Assembly: GCF_002875705.1 (NCBI RefSeq)
Contig: NZ_MCZZ01000172.1
Span: forward strand, 1-64,000
Source of the DNA: Vibrio sp. 10N.261.45.E2
GTDB lineage: Bacteria > Pseudomonadota > Gammaproteobacteria > Enterobacterales > Vibrionaceae
Direction: 5' to 3'
Length of the DNA: 64,000 bases
Program-made: the position numbers and the translations under genes
The notes under the pieces: generated by a model
What the model saw: the letters and a program-made list of their open reading frames with translations, nothing else
Database searches by the model: none
Told to the model about the DNA's origin: nothing
In this document: piece after piece, positions 52,017 through 61,023 of the stretch
How positions within the stretch are numbered: the stretch's first letter is position 1
Layout of the letters: each line of letters starts with the position of its first letter

Positions 52017-52613
52017 GAAAATACCCTTTTTAGTTTGTTCCACAGTACCGTTCATCAACTATCAATAGGTTTCCGACACTATTCCAACGGTTGCGATACT
52101 GCTTAAAATAAATTATTCAAGCGACTCCTAATAAACAATAAAACACCGTTCATTTGCGAAGTGATAGGGAAATTAACACGACACCTTTCATTCACCAAGC
52201 GAATAATTGAATAAATTAGCACCGTCTTATTTATGAGACACAATAAGAAATACGGATAGAAAACGAAGTGGACATATAATATAAAGACTATAAAAACCAA
52301 AAAATAAAATTAATAAAATCAGACATTTAAATTCCAACTCTCATTCAGATTAGCGCTTGGGCACACCAGCTATATCTTCCCCTTAAATACAAGAAAGTCA
52401 CGCTGTCGATGAATAAAGTGATTTTTATTTTTTTAAAGATAATTATTTAGAACGGCCTGCTATTAAAATATATTTCAATTTATTCTATATTATTAAGAGG
52501 CTCAATGAGACATGCAAAATAGTATTTGTTAAATAGAGGCTACTGAACTTCTCAGTAAAGTCAGCAGCAACGGTTTTTTTCGAAGGTATTTTTGTCTTCT
52601 CTGCCCTAAGCGG
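52017..52613. other. Long AT-rich intergenic region upstream of the outer-membrane barrel gene
   Basis: Nearly 600 AT-rich bases contain the barrel gene's promoter and leader. A leftward 65-codon frame at 52103-52300 is Phe/Ile/Leu-rich from base composition and has no ribosome site. I see no repeat or hairpin with a U tract. Confidence 0.4.
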
Positions 52614-53210
52614 CTAAAGGATCAAAGATAGTGCGATAGACGCCATGATCACGCCAACGACAAATTCCAACACCTTCCACGCTCTCGGGTTCTTAAACAT
52701 TGGAGCCAAAAAGCGAGCGCCATAGCCAAGTGAAAAGAAGAACACGAATGAAGCCGATACGGAACCTGCGCCAAACAACATTTGATTAGGTTGATATTGA
52801 GTTGAGATAGAACCCAGCAATACCACGGTGTCCAAATACACATGCGGATTTAGCCAAGTGAACGCCAAACACATCGCAACCGCTTTGGTTAGCGAGTCTT
52901 TCGTTTCAGAAGTGGCTTCTAAAGCGTGGTTTTCAGTGAATGCTGAGCGGAAACTCAAGAATGAATAGACACACAAAAAGATCGCCCCACCATAACGGGC
53001 GAATTGCTCAATTTGTGGAAACTGTTTAACGATGGCACCAAAACCCGTCACGCCAAAACTAATTAGCAATGCATCCGAAATTGCACATACCGCACAAATT
53101 GCCAATACATGTTGATTCTTAAGCCCTTGCTTTAAAACAAACGCATTTTGAGAGCCAATCGCGAGAATCAACGAAAGGCCCAGGGAAAAACCTGCAAAGT
53201 AAGTCGTCAT
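52614..53210 (-). CDS. LysE/ArgO-family amino-acid exporter
   Basis: A 198-residue inner-membrane protein with six hydrophobic segments. The family signature is present: L-A-I-G-S-Q-N-A-F-V-L-K-Q-G near 16-29, and the longer T-W-L-N-P-H-V-Y-L-D-T-V-V-L-L-G-S near 118-134, which closely matches ArgO. It exports arginine or lysine. The GNAT gene upstream ends 14 bases before its start, so the two are probably co-transcribed. Confidence 0.9.
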   Translation of the reverse strand: MTTYFAGFSLGLSLILAIGSQNAFVLKQGLKNQHVLAICAVCAISDALLISFGVTGFGAIVKQFPQIEQFARYGGAIFLCVYSFLSFRSAFTENHALEATSETKDSLTKAVAMCLAFTWLNPHVYLDTVVLLGSISTQYQPNQMLFGAGSVSASFVFFFSLGYGARFLAPMFKNPRAWKVLEFVVGVIMASIALSLIL

Positions 53211-53224
53211 CGAAGGCTAGTCTC

Positions 53225-53737
53225 TTAACGTAACTCAATACTCATAAACTGGCTGTGCGGGTCTAACACATAATCAGCAAAGGGATCGCAATAATCAAAG
53301 CCAAATTTTTCATACAGGTTACGTGCTGCCTTAAAGTAATCTTCTGAGCCAGTCTCTAAACTGATGGTTTGATATTGACGAACGGTTGCGGTATCCAATA
53401 CATGCTGTAAAAGTTGACTCGCAACACCTGACTTTCGAGCAAACTGCGAGGTTCTCATCGACTTGAGTTCTGCGTGTTGTTCATTTAGCTCTTTAATGGC
53501 AACACACCCAAGCAGTTGACTGTCTTTCCAAGCGCTGAAAAAAGTAATCTCAGGTGACTTGAGCCCGTCCAGATCCAATGCGTGCACACTTTCGGCTGGT
53601 GAAGTTGCATACGTATCAGCGAGATGCTCTTCGAGTAACTTAATGACCTCCCCGCCCGACAAGTCGTCTGTCTTTATTTCGATCGCTTTTCTTGCATTCA
53701 TCATCTCTTGTGTACCTTCTGATTCCTTTATTGTCAT
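53225..53737 (-). CDS. GNAT family N-acetyltransferase
   Basis: A 170-residue GNAT resembling YsnE-type proteins: L-G-C-V-A-I-K-E-L near 73-81, L-K-S-M-R-T near 90-95, R-K-S-G-V-A-S-Q-L-L near 100-109 and A-A-R-N-L-Y-E-K-F-G-F near 136-146. The start could also be at an inner Met (residue 12). It precedes the amino-acid exporter by 14 bases, so acetylation of an amino acid or analogue is plausible but unproven. Confidence 0.82.
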   Translation of the reverse strand: MTIKESEGTQEMMNARKAIEIKTDDLSGGEVIKLLEEHLADTYATSPAESVHALDLDGLKSPEITFFSAWKDSQLLGCVAIKELNEQHAELKSMRTSQFARKSGVASQLLQHVLDTATVRQYQTISLETGSEDYFKAARNLYEKFGFDYCDPFADYVLDPHSQFMSIELR

Positions 53738-53948
53738 TGCTGCTTAACTCCTTTTAGAACACGCTAATAACCGCAATATTACTGCATACTTACCGTTATA
53801 TTAATGTCACACTTTTTCTAACTAGATATCATAATTTGCTCTTGGAGTCTTGCTGTATAGGCTCAGCCCTCCCTCTACAAACCAATGACCTTGAGCCATT
53901 CATGTAAACACTCATGTTTCTGTATAACGAATAAATCACTAGGTCGAT

Positions 53949-55244
53949 ATGAACATTCAACTAGATTTAACCACAACAAACCCTTGTCAGAATTTCGATG
54001 CTATTCAGGGAATAATGATCTTACAAGATCATCGCGTTTTGGATGTCGACCAAGATATCGCCAGAATATTCGGATACAACACCCGAGAAGAACTGCTTAA
54101 CCACATCGACTTCGTTTATGCTCTTGTCCCGAAAAACTATCAAAAATTGGCAAAAAAGCACTACTTAGATGCGATTAAAGGTCAGCTTAACAAAGGGAAA
54201 CTGTATTCAGACATCCCGACCAAAGCTGGCAATATTTCAGTTTTCAGTCTTGCTCATATCATCGAACTGAACCACAAACCTGCGCTCCAAGTCACCATCA
54301 TTGATATTACCTCTGTGGTAGAAGCTGAGCGAAAACGTCATGAAAATGACCGCATGTACCTCGAGCTGCTAAGAACCTCTAAGCAAGGGATTATCATCCA
54401 TAGAAACTTCAAACCGCTTCTGGTGAATCAATCGTGGGTGGAATTGACTGGCGCAGAATCCATCGAACAAGTGCTCAACATGGACTCCATCTTATCAATA
54501 GTGCCTGAATCTCAACGTGAAAGTGCAATTAAGCGCTGCAAAAGCATCACAGAAGGAAGCCCGCCCAGTTTCAGCTCAGTGATATTCAACCATTGTTTTG
54601 ATGGCAGCAAAAAGTACTTCAATGCTTACGACAATGTGATCAACTGGGAGGGGCAAAAAGCGATTCAAGTGACCCTTGAAGACATCACTGACAAAGTACT
54701 CCTTGAGAAAGAACTTCTGCATCGAGCAATGCATGACGATTTGACTCAATTACTCAACCGTAGAGCGATTTACGACTGGCTTAAGAAGCCGATAAACAAC
54801 CAACTCGAAATGTCTTGCTTATTGTTCGACATCGATAACTTCAAAGCCATTAACGACAAATATGGTCACAGTGTTGGTGACAAGGTCATTAAACAGCTTT
54901 CAACTACAATTCAAGCACATGTGAAACAAGCAAATGGTGTTGTCGGACGCTGGGGAGGTGAAGAGTTCATCGCCTTTATACCAGAGGTTGAGTCTTCACA
55001 GGCTAAGTCGATTGCCGAACAGGTTTGCTACGACTTTAATCAACGCATTTTCATCGGCTTTAACCGTAACAAATTCAAAGCAAGTGTCAGCGTTGGCGTG
55101 ACAAATCAATGTACTTGTTACTCTTCAGATTCGATAAATACCCTTATCCGAGTAACTGATGACGCGCTATACAACGCAAAAGTTAGTGGCAAAAACCAAG
55201 TGGTCGTCAATCCTGACTTCGTATGTGTACAAACCATCGCTTAA
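53949..55244 (+). CDS. PAS-PAS-GGDEF diguanylate cyclase
   Basis: A 431-residue cytoplasmic sensor. Two PAS-like domains (about 10-130 and 140-260) precede a GGDEF domain (about 265-425). The active-site motif is G-R-W-G-G-E-E-F near 333-340, and D-I-D-N-F-K-A-I-N-D-K-Y-G-H near 295-308 is the metal/GTP site, so the enzyme looks active in making cyclic di-GMP. I do not see an inhibitory R-x-x-D ahead of GGEEF. There is no membrane segment. It is probably linked to motility/biofilm switching by an unknown ligand or redox signal. Confidence 0.88.
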   Translation: MNIQLDLTTTNPCQNFDAIQGIMILQDHRVLDVDQDIARIFGYNTREELLNHIDFVYALVPKNYQKLAKKHYLDAIKGQLNKGKLYSDIPTKAGNISVFSLAHIIELNHKPALQVTIIDITSVVEAERKRHENDRMYLELLRTSKQGIIIHRNFKPLLVNQSWVELTGAESIEQVLNMDSILSIVPESQRESAIKRCKSITEGSPPSFSSVIFNHCFDGSKKYFNAYDNVINWEGQKAIQVTLEDITDKVLLEKELLHRAMHDDLTQLLNRRAIYDWLKKPINNQLEMSCLLFDIDNFKAINDKYGHSVGDKVIKQLSTTIQAHVKQANGVVGRWGGEEFIAFIPEVESSQAKSIAEQVCYDFNQRIFIGFNRNKFKASVSVGVTNQCTCYSSDSINTLIRVTDDALYNAKVSGKNQVVVNPDFVCVQTIA

Positions 55245-55427
55245 TTGCGGTTGAGCCATAGTTTGCTTGAAGTTATGGTGAGGTTTGACACCCACATTTG
55301 AAGTACTGGAATGTGAGCATCTGATTAAGAATAAAAGCGTATAAATATATCGAATATTTGATTGCGATTTCCAAATTTCGGTATATGATGCGCCACCCTA
55401 ATTTTTCAGCTTATGCTGCAGGCAAAC

Positions 55428-56171
55428 ATGTCCGCCAACGCACTCTATACCGACCTATCCGGTTACTATGATTTAATGTGTGTAGATATTGACTACCAAG
55501 CGCAAAGTAACTGCGTACGTAGACTCCATCAAATCTTTGGAAATGAAGGAAAAACACACCTCGACTTAGCTTGTGGCACTGGCCCACACGTTCGTCATTT
55601 TATTGATTTTGGTTACCAAAGCGGTGGCCTGGATCTTAATAAACCGATGTTAGACATCGCAGAAGTTCGCTGCCCAGAAGCCAAGTTCTCAGTACAGAAT
55701 ATGAGTAACTTTGAGGTAACTGAACCACTCGACCTGATCACTTGCTTCCTGTATTCCATCCATTACAACGATGGCCTTGAGAAGCTTAAAGAGTGTATTG
55801 AAAGTGTACATCGCGCGTTAAAGCCAGAAGGTATTTTCTGTTTTAACGTGGTTGATAAAGACAAGATCAGCAATGACCTGTTTGTTCGACACACCACAAA
55901 CCAAGACAAAGACGACTTCACGTTCCGATCTGGTTGGTACTATTCCGGTCAAGGCGATAAGCAAGCGCTAAAACTGAGTATCGAAAAGACGACTGATGGT
56001 GAAACCCAGGTGTGGAATGATGAACACCCGATGGTGGCCTTCACGTTTAAGGAGTTGATCGAGATATTGAAGCCCTACTTTGAGGTGAATATCTTCGAAC
56101 ATGATTACGACAAGCTGATCCCTTGGGATACTCAGTCAGGCAATGCGCTAATCACGTGTGTGAAAATCTAA
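55428..56171 (+). CDS. Class I SAM-dependent methyltransferase
   Basis: A 247-residue methyltransferase from M-S-A-N-A-L-Y-T-D-L-S-G-Y-Y-D-L (five codons inside the longest frame; AGG precedes this start). The SAM motif is L-D-L-A-C-G-T-G-P-H near 44-53, followed by G-G-L-D-L-N near 66-71 (acidic loop) and D-L-I-T-C-F-L-Y-S-I-H-Y near 99-110. It methylates a small molecule or unknown acceptor. It resembles a family with the C-terminal barrel seen in small-amine methyltransferases. It is monocistronic. Confidence 0.85.
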   Translation: MSANALYTDLSGYYDLMCVDIDYQAQSNCVRRLHQIFGNEGKTHLDLACGTGPHVRHFIDFGYQSGGLDLNKPMLDIAEVRCPEAKFSVQNMSNFEVTEPLDLITCFLYSIHYNDGLEKLKECIESVHRALKPEGIFCFNVVDKDKISNDLFVRHTTNQDKDDFTFRSGWYYSGQGDKQALKLSIEKTTDGETQVWNDEHPMVAFTFKELIEILKPYFEVNIFEHDYDKLIPWDTQSGNALITCVKI

Positions 56172-56215
56172 ATAAATAGATACACAACACGTTAATCCAA
56201 ACCTATAGATCAAAA

Positions 56216-56272
56216 AAGAACCCACACTCGCCGTTCTCCTTATAGAGCCTCAGCCTGTGTGGGTTCTTTTGT
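56216..56272 (+). terminator. Intrinsic terminator after the methyltransferase
   Basis: A long hairpin with arms AAGAACCCACAC and GTGTGGGTTCTT enclosing about 32 bases and followed by TTTGT. It is also usable by the convergent TonB receptor gene. Confidence 0.8.
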
Positions 56273-56315
56273 ATCAAGCTATCTGTTTTTGAACTATGGG
56301 TTTTCTAATTCTGGA

Positions 56316-58351
56316 TTAGAAGTCCGCTGTCATACCTACGTAGTAAGTACGTGGCTCTTCTACATAGCCCATGCTCTCAAGCTCTTGTGACACCGCTTCG
56401 TCCGTCAAGTTTGTGATACCCGCACGCAGTCGTACTGAAGCATTCACATTGTAGACAGCACCTAGGTTCAGCGTTGTATATGCGTCTTGAGTTAGGTCGC
56501 TTTCAATCTGACGCTCACCACGGTAACGGGCACTAACAAATGTATTCAGGTCGTATGTTGGGCTCCAGTTTAACTTAACTAAACCCGAGTGCTTGTAACG
56601 CTCAAGCAGCTCTTCACCTGTTGATTTATCTTCTGTATCTAGGAATGTGTAGTTACCAGAAATGCCCCACTCGTCTGTGATCTGGAATTGACCGGTAAGC
56701 TCAGCACCTTGAACTACAGCCTCTGATACGTTTGTATAAGTACGCTTACCATTCACATAGCCAGTTGAGCTTGAACTATCAGCACACCCTTTACCCGATT
56801 CAAACACTCCGCCGTTCTCACAGTAGGTTTCATCACGATCAATTAGGTCGTTGATTTCATTTCGGAACAAAGCACCTTCAACATTCCAACGAGGTTGGCT
56901 ATAAATCGCAGCGATCTCATAGTTCAAACTTGTTTCTGGCTTAAGATCTTCATTTCCGTGTAAATCACACACACCTTTACAGCTGTTAACTGTGTAGTCA
57001 GCTTGGTTTTGAGTTAACGTTGGAGCTTTGAATGCTTTACCCACACCACCCTTAATGATTAAGTCATTCGTCGTTTGGTGAACCAAATACACACGTGGGC
57101 TGAATTCTTCGCCGTACAGCTCATGCTTATCTAAACGACCACCAATGGTTGCCGTTAGTTGATCCGTCATTAACCATTGGTCTTGAACAAATAACGCACC
57201 TTGATAAGCTTCAGATGTACCATTGACCAAGTTTTCTTTGTTGGTTAATTCACTCAACTGGTAGTCCATACCAAACGTTACTGTGTGACTATCACCAAGA
57301 TAAGTGGTCGCCGACGCTTCAACAATTTGAGTTAGCTCTTCAACATCACTGCTATAGCTTTTGTCAGAATCTGCAGCATCGTTGTCCGTCACGTTCTCAC
57401 GAGAGTAACGCACTTGCGTGTCACCCCAACTCCAAAAGCCGCTGTGTGTAATCGCTTGGCTCTGACGTACAACACGCGTGTCAGACTCAATCACAGACGA
57501 TACATTTTCCGCAGATGACTCACGTTCATCATCACTGTAGCCAAAATCGAAATCGATGGTTTGATTATCTGTTGCATTCCATGTAAGGCTTGCAAGTAAG
57601 CTTAGCGTGTCACGTTCTTCTAGAGCTGTTACGTCTGAACGATCGTAACCGGAGCTGTGTGTACCAGAATATGGTTGCCAAGCGTTACGGCTTGTTTGGT
57701 TAACAGAAAGACGAGCAAACAACTCATCTTCAATCAACGCACCCGATGTCGTGAAGCCCATCGAGTACTCTTCCCCTCCATCACCATCAAGTGGAGATGA
57801 AGTGTCCATGCTTAGTGTAGAACTCCAATCGTTTTCCGGAGCCTTAGTGATTATGTTGATTGTGCCGCCCATACCATCTGAACCGTAAAGTGCCGACATT
57901 GGGCCAAGGATGATTTCAACGCGTTCGATCGAATCAGCAGGGATAGTAGAAAGGTCGAAATCGTTGCCACGGATAATGGCACTCGCCGAGCTAAGACGGC
58001 GGCCGTTTACCATGATAAGTGTGTAATCAGAATCCATACCACGAATAGAGATCATCTGACGCCCAGCACGTGTGCTATAAAGTCAGACTCGACACTCGTC
58101 GAATCTGCGACGATGTCAGCCAAGGTGATACCTGGGCTGTCTTCGATATCTTGAGCCGTAATAACCGACATGGAAGCTGGCGCTTGTTTTAACGCCATCT
58201 CGGTACGAGTAGCAGTAACAACCATTTGCTCGTCTGTTGCTTGCGCTTCTTCCTGCGCTAATACGTTAGCTGAAAGTGAGGTACAAATAACAGCGACTGC
58301 GATCGATAGAGGTTTGCGAATCAAAAGAGATCTCTCAGACATGATATTCAT
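56316..58351 (-). pseudogene. TonB-dependent outer-membrane receptor, interrupted by a frameshift
   Basis: Two reading frames together make one receptor of about 677 residues. The first (58351 to a stop near 58052) has a signal peptide ending V-L-A-Q-E, a TonB box-like E-Q-M-V-V-T-A-T-R-T and the start of the plug. The second (from about 58078 on) begins S-T-R-A-G-R-Q-M-I-S-I-R-G-M-D-S-D-Y and runs to a barrel ending T-A-D-F. The shift lies at 58076-58084, where two T's look extra (GAC-TT-TAT). Plug and barrel resemble siderophore (CirA/FepA-like) receptors. A Fur-box-like site lies directly upstream. It is either a real loss of function or a sequencing error. Confidence 0.82.
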
Positions 58352-58365
58352 TCTTATATGTGATT

Positions 58366-58384
58366 AGTAATGATAATGGTTTGC
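58366..58384 (-). promoter_or_regulatory. Candidate Fur box upstream of the TonB receptor
   Basis: The 19 bases at 58366-58384 match the classical Fur box GATAATGATAATCATTATC at 13 positions, with TAATGATAAT intact. A weaker second match (TTGATAAGAAT on the reverse strand) lies near 58405-58420. The site is 15 bases upstream of the receptor start codon. Iron repression is the natural reading. Confidence 0.6.
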
Positions 58385-58522
58385 ATTAAACAACCAGCTA
58401 CCATTCTTATCAATTAAAGTTTCATGCCAAAATTTGATTCTCGCTATTCACCTTTCACATAAGATAGATTTCTATATTCAAGTCCATATACATCTCGCGA
58501 CCACATTCCTCTACCGTATGAT

Positions 58523-59443
58523 TTAAGTGTACAACTCTTTGAATAGCTCACGAACCCAACGGCACATAGGATCGTTGTGGAAGCGTTTATGCCAATACAG
58601 GTACACATCTTCTGAGGGGCTTCTGATTGCTTTTGGTACACGTTTACAAATTAGGTCACGCTGTTTAGCGGCTTGTGTCGCAAAGGGTGTAGGCAGATGA
58701 AAAATGATGTCGGTCGTCTCTGCAAGGTCTGCAGCAATGTTAAAGTTAGACAACTGGACTGGGATGGATAACTGGCGCTGCTTATCAATCAAACCGAGAT
58801 CTTTAAATCGATTTTCGATGGAGAGTTTCTTATCCCCTTGCAACGAGATCTGCCCAAGTTGACTATTAAGCAAGTCATCGACCGTGATCTCTTTATCAGC
58901 CAAAGGATGATCCTTGCTCATTAACAAGCGGTAATCACGGCTTATTACAAACATTCGATACAGGTTCTGCTCTGAACTTAATGGCTCATGAGTCGACAAT
59001 ACAAAGTGTGCGTCGCCAGATAACAAGGGTTCGAAATGACGTTTTGGAATAGAGTCGATATCAACAACCATGTTTGGCGCTTGCTTGCGGATCTCCGCGA
59101 CTACCTTGGGTAATAAATGCGAAACCTGTGGCACCAAACCGAAGAAGCGAACGGTACTGTCGCTTGTTTGTGGTTCGAAAACATCGCCATGAACTAATTT
59201 TTCTAAACGTGTAAGTACGGAGTTTAGGTCTTGCTTAATCGCTTCAGCTTTCGGCGTTAATTCGTAACCGTAAGCTGCCCTTACCAACAAATCATCGTTA
59301 AACACGGTGCGCAGTTTTTGCAGAGATCGGCTCACCGTCGGCTGGCTCATATCTAGCGCCAGCGCTGTGTTAGAAACGTGCTTCTCTTCAAGAAGGTGTT
59401 TAAGAATAACGAGTAAGTTAAGGTCGACTTGAGCAAGATTCAT
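58523..59443 (-). CDS. LysR-family transcriptional regulator
   Basis: A 306-residue LysR regulator. The N-terminal winged HTH has V-D-L-N-L-L-V-I-L-K-H-L-L-E-E near 6-20 and S-Q-P-T-V-S-R-S-L-Q-K-L-R near 33-45 (recognition helix), and the C-terminal effector domain (90-300) is complete. The spacing and first strand place it in the LeuO/NahR-like subgroup. It lies upstream of the TonB receptor on the same strand with about 170 bases between, so its target could be the receptor or a distant gene. Confidence 0.88.
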   Translation of the reverse strand: MNLAQVDLNLLVILKHLLEEKHVSNTALALDMSQPTVSRSLQKLRTVFNDDLLVRAAYGYELTPKAEAIKQDLNSVLTRLEKLVHGDVFEPQTSDSTVRFFGLVPQVSHLLPKVVAEIRKQAPNMVVDIDSIPKRHFEPLLSGDAHFVLSTHEPLSSEQNLYRMFVISRDYRLLMSKDHPLADKEITVDDLLNSQLGQISLQGDKKLSIENRFKDLGLIDKQRQLSIPVQLSNFNIAADLAETTDIIFHLPTPFATQAAKQRDLICKRVPKAIRSPSEDVYLYWHKRFHNDPMCRWVRELFKELYT

Positions 59444-59904
59444 TATTTAAATATTCACAAATTTAAAAATTCAGTGAGCGCATAGTGCATTTTTCCATTA
59501 ACTAATACAATTGATAATCACTCTTGTTTTGATCTGGAGCAATACAACCTAAGACATAAGATAAATAGTCCTTTTATCCATTAGTAAAATGAACTAACGC
59601 AACACAGTTTTGACTAATATTGAGCTCTGGTTCTATAACGATAGTATTCTCAAACGGTCGTAACAGTGGAACGAAAATACCCTAGAGTCAGAAGAAAGGT
59701 GATAGAAAAGGCAAAAAAAATGCAAGGTTTGAAACACAAAAACTAAACATCAATCAGCACAGTAAACATATGGACTCAGCCTCGTATATTGCTACTATAC
59801 GTACCATCATAAAAGTTTAAGCCGTACAACAAGGTGTTCCCTTTTGGAGGGAGTCGAAACACTACGATGGCAACGGTTATAGCACACTTAATATAAAGAA
59901 CATT
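59444..59904. other. Divergent region between the LysR and GalR-type regulators
   Basis: About 460 AT-rich bases contain both regulator promoters. I see no long inverted repeat and no canonical GalR operator (GTGTAANCGNTTACAC). A 16-codon frame at about 59770 is too short to support. Confidence 0.4.
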
Positions 59905-60909
59905 ATGGCAAACATAAGAGACGTCGCGAAAGAAGCTAAGGTATCCGTTGCTACTGTATCGAGAGTAATCAACAAATTACCTCATACGAGTGAAACAGCA
60001 ACGAAAGCAGTTCACGAAGCGATGGAAAAATTGAATTATCGCCCAAATGCGAACGCAAGAGCTCTTGCAAATAAAACTTCGTCTTCCATTGGTGTGTTAG
60101 TGGCAGACGTATCTAACCCATTTTATGGTGCTATGGTTCAAGCTATTGACGAAATCGCGCGTGAACACAAAAAGCATATATTGATTACGCATGGTTACCA
60201 CAACGAAACCTATGAAAGAGAAGCGATCGAGCTGTTGATAAACAACCAGTGTGAGCATCTTGTTATTCATAGCAAAGGCCTATCGGATCAAGAGCTGATT
60301 GAGTTTTCGAAACAGATCCCTGGTCTTATCATCATTAACCGCTTTATCCCAGAAATAGCCGAACGCTGTGTCGCTTTAGATAACATTCGAGGCAGCAACC
60401 TGGCACTAAGCCACCTAATCCGCTTTGGCCATAAGAGAATTGGTTACTTAGCCTCTTCTCATAATATCGATGATTCAATAGATAGAAAACTGGGTTATCG
60501 TTCTGAACTAGAAAAGAACCAACTGCCCTACTCGGAGGCTCTGGTGGTGTCCGGCGAACCGAATGAGCTTGGCGGCGCAGATGCCATGCGTAATTTGTTA
60601 GCGAAGAATGAACCGTTTACCGCGATTGCTACATACAACGATTTAATGGCTGCAGGTGCCATTGCAGTGCTTAAAGAAAACAACCTACGCGTACCAGAAG
60701 ATGTCTCTGTCATCGGGTTTGATGATGCCATGATAGCCAGCTATTTACAGCCAACCCTGACCACCGTCCGCTACCCAGTACAGATCATGGCGAGCCAAGC
60801 GGCAAAGCTGTCTATCCAGTTGGTAGAAAAGTCTCCTCACGAGCATAAAGGAAACCTTTACCTTCCTACACTGGTGAGCCGCAATTCCATTGCTTCACCT
60901 AACAATTAA
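59905..60909 (+). CDS. galR: LacI-family regulator, GalR type
   Basis: A 334-residue repressor very close to E. coli GalR along its length: A-N-I-R-D-V-A-K-E-A-K-V-S-V-A-T-V-S-R-V-I-N near 2-23 (HTH), Y-R-P-N-A-N-A-R-A-L-A-N near 46-57 (hinge), V-S-N-P-F-Y-G-A-M-V, G-Y-H-N-E, and R-F-G-H-K-R-I-G-Y-L near 172-181. GalR binds galactose as inducer. It faces a convergent GH30/porin/symporter locus, which suggests it is the local galactan or galactose regulator, although the operators would lie outside this window. Confidence 0.85.
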   Translation: MANIRDVAKEAKVSVATVSRVINKLPHTSETATKAVHEAMEKLNYRPNANARALANKTSSSIGVLVADVSNPFYGAMVQAIDEIAREHKKHILITHGYHNETYEREAIELLINNQCEHLVIHSKGLSDQELIEFSKQIPGLIIINRFIPEIAERCVALDNIRGSNLALSHLIRFGHKRIGYLASSHNIDDSIDRKLGYRSELEKNQLPYSEALVVSGEPNELGGADAMRNLLAKNEPFTAIATYNDLMAAGAIAVLKENNLRVPEDVSVIGFDDAMIASYLQPTLTTVRYPVQIMASQAAKLSIQLVEKSPHEHKGNLYLPTLVSRNSIASPNN

Positions 60910-60963
60910 CCTATGATTTGTTAGGGAATCAACACTGAATACAATTCTCGCATTCTGTTTATA

Positions 60964-61004
60964 AAAGAAACCCCAGCCTTATTCAGACTGGGGTTTCTTT
61001 ATTA
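60964..61004. terminator. Bidirectional terminator between galR and the GH30 gene
   Basis: A 13-base stem AAAGAAACCCCAG / CTGGGGTTTCTTT (60964-60976, 60988-61000) followed by ATTATT on both sides. It separates the two convergent genes. Confidence 0.88.
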
Positions 61005-61023
61005 TTACTAGCTAAATTTTACG

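Noticed and set aside
52103..52300. Leftward 65-codon hydrophobic frame upstream of the outer-membrane barrel gene
   Set aside because: AT-rich DNA naturally gives Phe/Ile/Leu/Tyr codons; no ribosome site or family pattern.
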